Assembly (NCBI GenBank): GCA_011056825.1
Contig: DSBH01000187.1
Location: 1 to 6,580, forward strand
Origin: Deltaproteobacteria bacterium
GTDB taxonomy: Bacteria > Desulfobacterota > Syntrophia > Syntrophales > UBA2210
Direction: 5' to 3'
DNA length: 6,580 nt
A program made the translations under genes and the position numbers. Below are positions 5,894 through 6,580 of this stretch, piece after piece. Below the pieces are notes generated by a model. That model ran no database searches and was not told where the DNA came from. It worked only from the letters and a program-made list of their open reading frames with translations. The first letter of the stretch is position 1. The number at the start of each line of letters is the position of its first letter.

Positions 5894-6226
5894 ATGACGG
5901 ATTCTGACCTGATGACTCACGTAACCGACAGTAGTTTTGAAACGGAAGTTCTGAACGCCGACAAGCCGACGATGGTGGATTTCTGGGCGCCCTGGTGTGC
6001 CCCGTGTCTGGCCGCCGGTCCAATTATAGAAGAGCTGGCGCAAAGTTATAAGAACAAGCTCAAGGTAGCGAAAGTCAACGTGGATGATAATCCCGGAATA
6101 GCTTCCAACCTGGGCATACGAAGTATTCCTACCATCATGATTTTCAAGGACGGAAAACTGCACGACAGTCTGGTGGGCCTGGCGCCGAAGGACCGGCTGG
6201 AGGCGTTTGTAAAGAAAGTATTGTAA
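5894..6226 (+). CDS. Thioredoxin with a WCAPC active site
   Basis: A 110-aa thioredoxin that reduces protein disulfides in the cytoplasm; there is no signal peptide. The fold markers are intact: the buried acid D29 (VDFWAPW), active site W34-C35-A36-P37-C38, helix residue P43, K60 (VAKVNVDDN), cis-proline P79 (IRSIPT) and the MIFKDGK strand followed by the family's glycine G86. The single departure is Ala at position 36 where canonical thioredoxins carry Gly (WCGPC). A36 lies between the cysteines and may shift redox potential. No thioredoxin reductase gene is in the window. The BamD-like gene begins 2 nt after the stop, so the two are almost certainly one transcript. The start is chosen from a good Shine-Dalgarno and normal family length. 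Confidence 0.96.
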   Translation: MTDSDLMTHVTDSSFETEVLNADKPTMVDFWAPWCAPCLAAGPIIEELAQSYKNKLKVAKVNVDDNPGIASNLGIRSIPTIMIFKDGKLHDSLVGLAPKDRLEAFVKKVL

Positions 6227-6228
6227 TA

Positions 6229-6580
6229 ATGCGCGTTGCAAAAATAATTTTCCTGGCAGTCTGTATATGCATGATCACCGGATGCTCCCTGTGGTCGTGG
6301 TTGGGATTCGGCCCGAGTTCGCCGCACGGCCGGGGGACGCCCGCCGATCTGTACCGCAGCGGTATCGAGTATTACCAGGATGGAAAATACAAGGATGCCG
6401 TCAGTCAGTTTACCAGGTTGCGGGAAGAGTATCCGCTCAGCCAGTACACCGTGCTGGCCGAAATGGGTATCGCCGATTCTTACTACAGTTCCGACGATTA
6501 TCTCATGGCCGAGGCCTTTTACCGGGAATTCATGGCGTTGCGTCCCACCAACGAGAATATTCCCTATGCAATGTTTCAGC
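6229..6580 (+). CDS. bamD: BamD-like outer-membrane assembly lipoprotein, C-terminus cut by the window edge
   Basis: The first 117 residues of a lipoprotein, translated by hand. A short positive N-terminus and hydrophobic segment (about 5-15) lead to the lipobox I16-T17-G18-C19, so C19 should be lipidated and the protein anchored in the outer membrane facing the periplasm. Two tetratricopeptide-like helix pairs follow at about 40-74 (LYRSGIEYYQDGKYKDAVSQF) and 76-109, with the YPLSQYTVLAEMGIADSYY pattern typical of BamD/YfiO, a partner of BamA in inserting beta-barrel proteins. Full BamD proteins are about 240-280 aa, so over half is missing. The ATG lies 2 nt after the thioredoxin stop (TAATAATG) with a weak GAAAG ribosome site, suggesting translational coupling. 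Another TPR lipoprotein cannot be excluded without the rest of the sequence. Confidence 0.83.
   Translation, partial: MRVAKIIFLAVCICMITGCSLWSWLGFGPSSPHGRGTPADLYRSGIEYYQDGKYKDAVSQFTRLREEYPLSQYTVLAEMGIADSYYSSDDYLMAEAFYREFMALRPTNENIPYAMFQ

Overview
The window looks like chromosomal DNA from a Gram-negative (diderm) bacterium of roughly 55% GC. The diderm call rests on a lipoprotein of the BamD type at the right edge and a two-transmembrane sensor kinase at the left edge. The mix of an oxygen-stress type diiron protein, a YciA-like thioesterase and an MTAP/PNP-like enzyme would fit an anaerobic or microaerophilic Desulfobacterota (former Deltaproteobacteria) lineage, but that placement is inference. 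I see no mobile element, CRISPR array, tRNA or rRNA.

The layout is two divergent gene blocks around a regulatory interval at about 3576-3804. On the minus strand, reading leftward, are: a purine/methylthio-nucleoside phosphorylase (3575-2868); a protein that joins a rubrerythrin-like diiron domain to a hotdog acyl-CoA thioesterase domain (2703-1843); an OmpR-family response regulator (1821-1117); and a BaeS-like sensor histidine kinase (1124 to the left edge, truncated). A strong sigma70-like promoter lies before the phosphorylase and another before the fusion gene. The fusion gene and the two-component pair are 21 nt apart and then overlap by 8 nt, so they are probably one transcript.

On the plus strand are: an orphan class I SAM-dependent methyltransferase (3805-4671); a NUDIX hydrolase with an N-terminal zinc ribbon and a long helical C-terminal extension (4694-5734, GTG start); a hairpin; a thioredoxin with a WCAPC active site (5894-6226); and the start of a BamD-like outer-membrane lipoprotein (6229 to the right edge), only 2 nt after thioredoxin. 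The divergent interval carries two inverted repeats. A perfect 8-8-8 element overlaps the expected -35 region of the methyltransferase promoter. A 10-bp repeat with a 36-bp spacer sits just upstream of the phosphorylase promoter.

The most unusual items are the diiron/thioesterase fusion apparently co-transcribed with a two-component system, and the three-part NUDIX protein. The rest are recognisable housekeeping or regulatory families. Every gene-free stretch is shorter than 300 bases, and each is described through its regulatory features.
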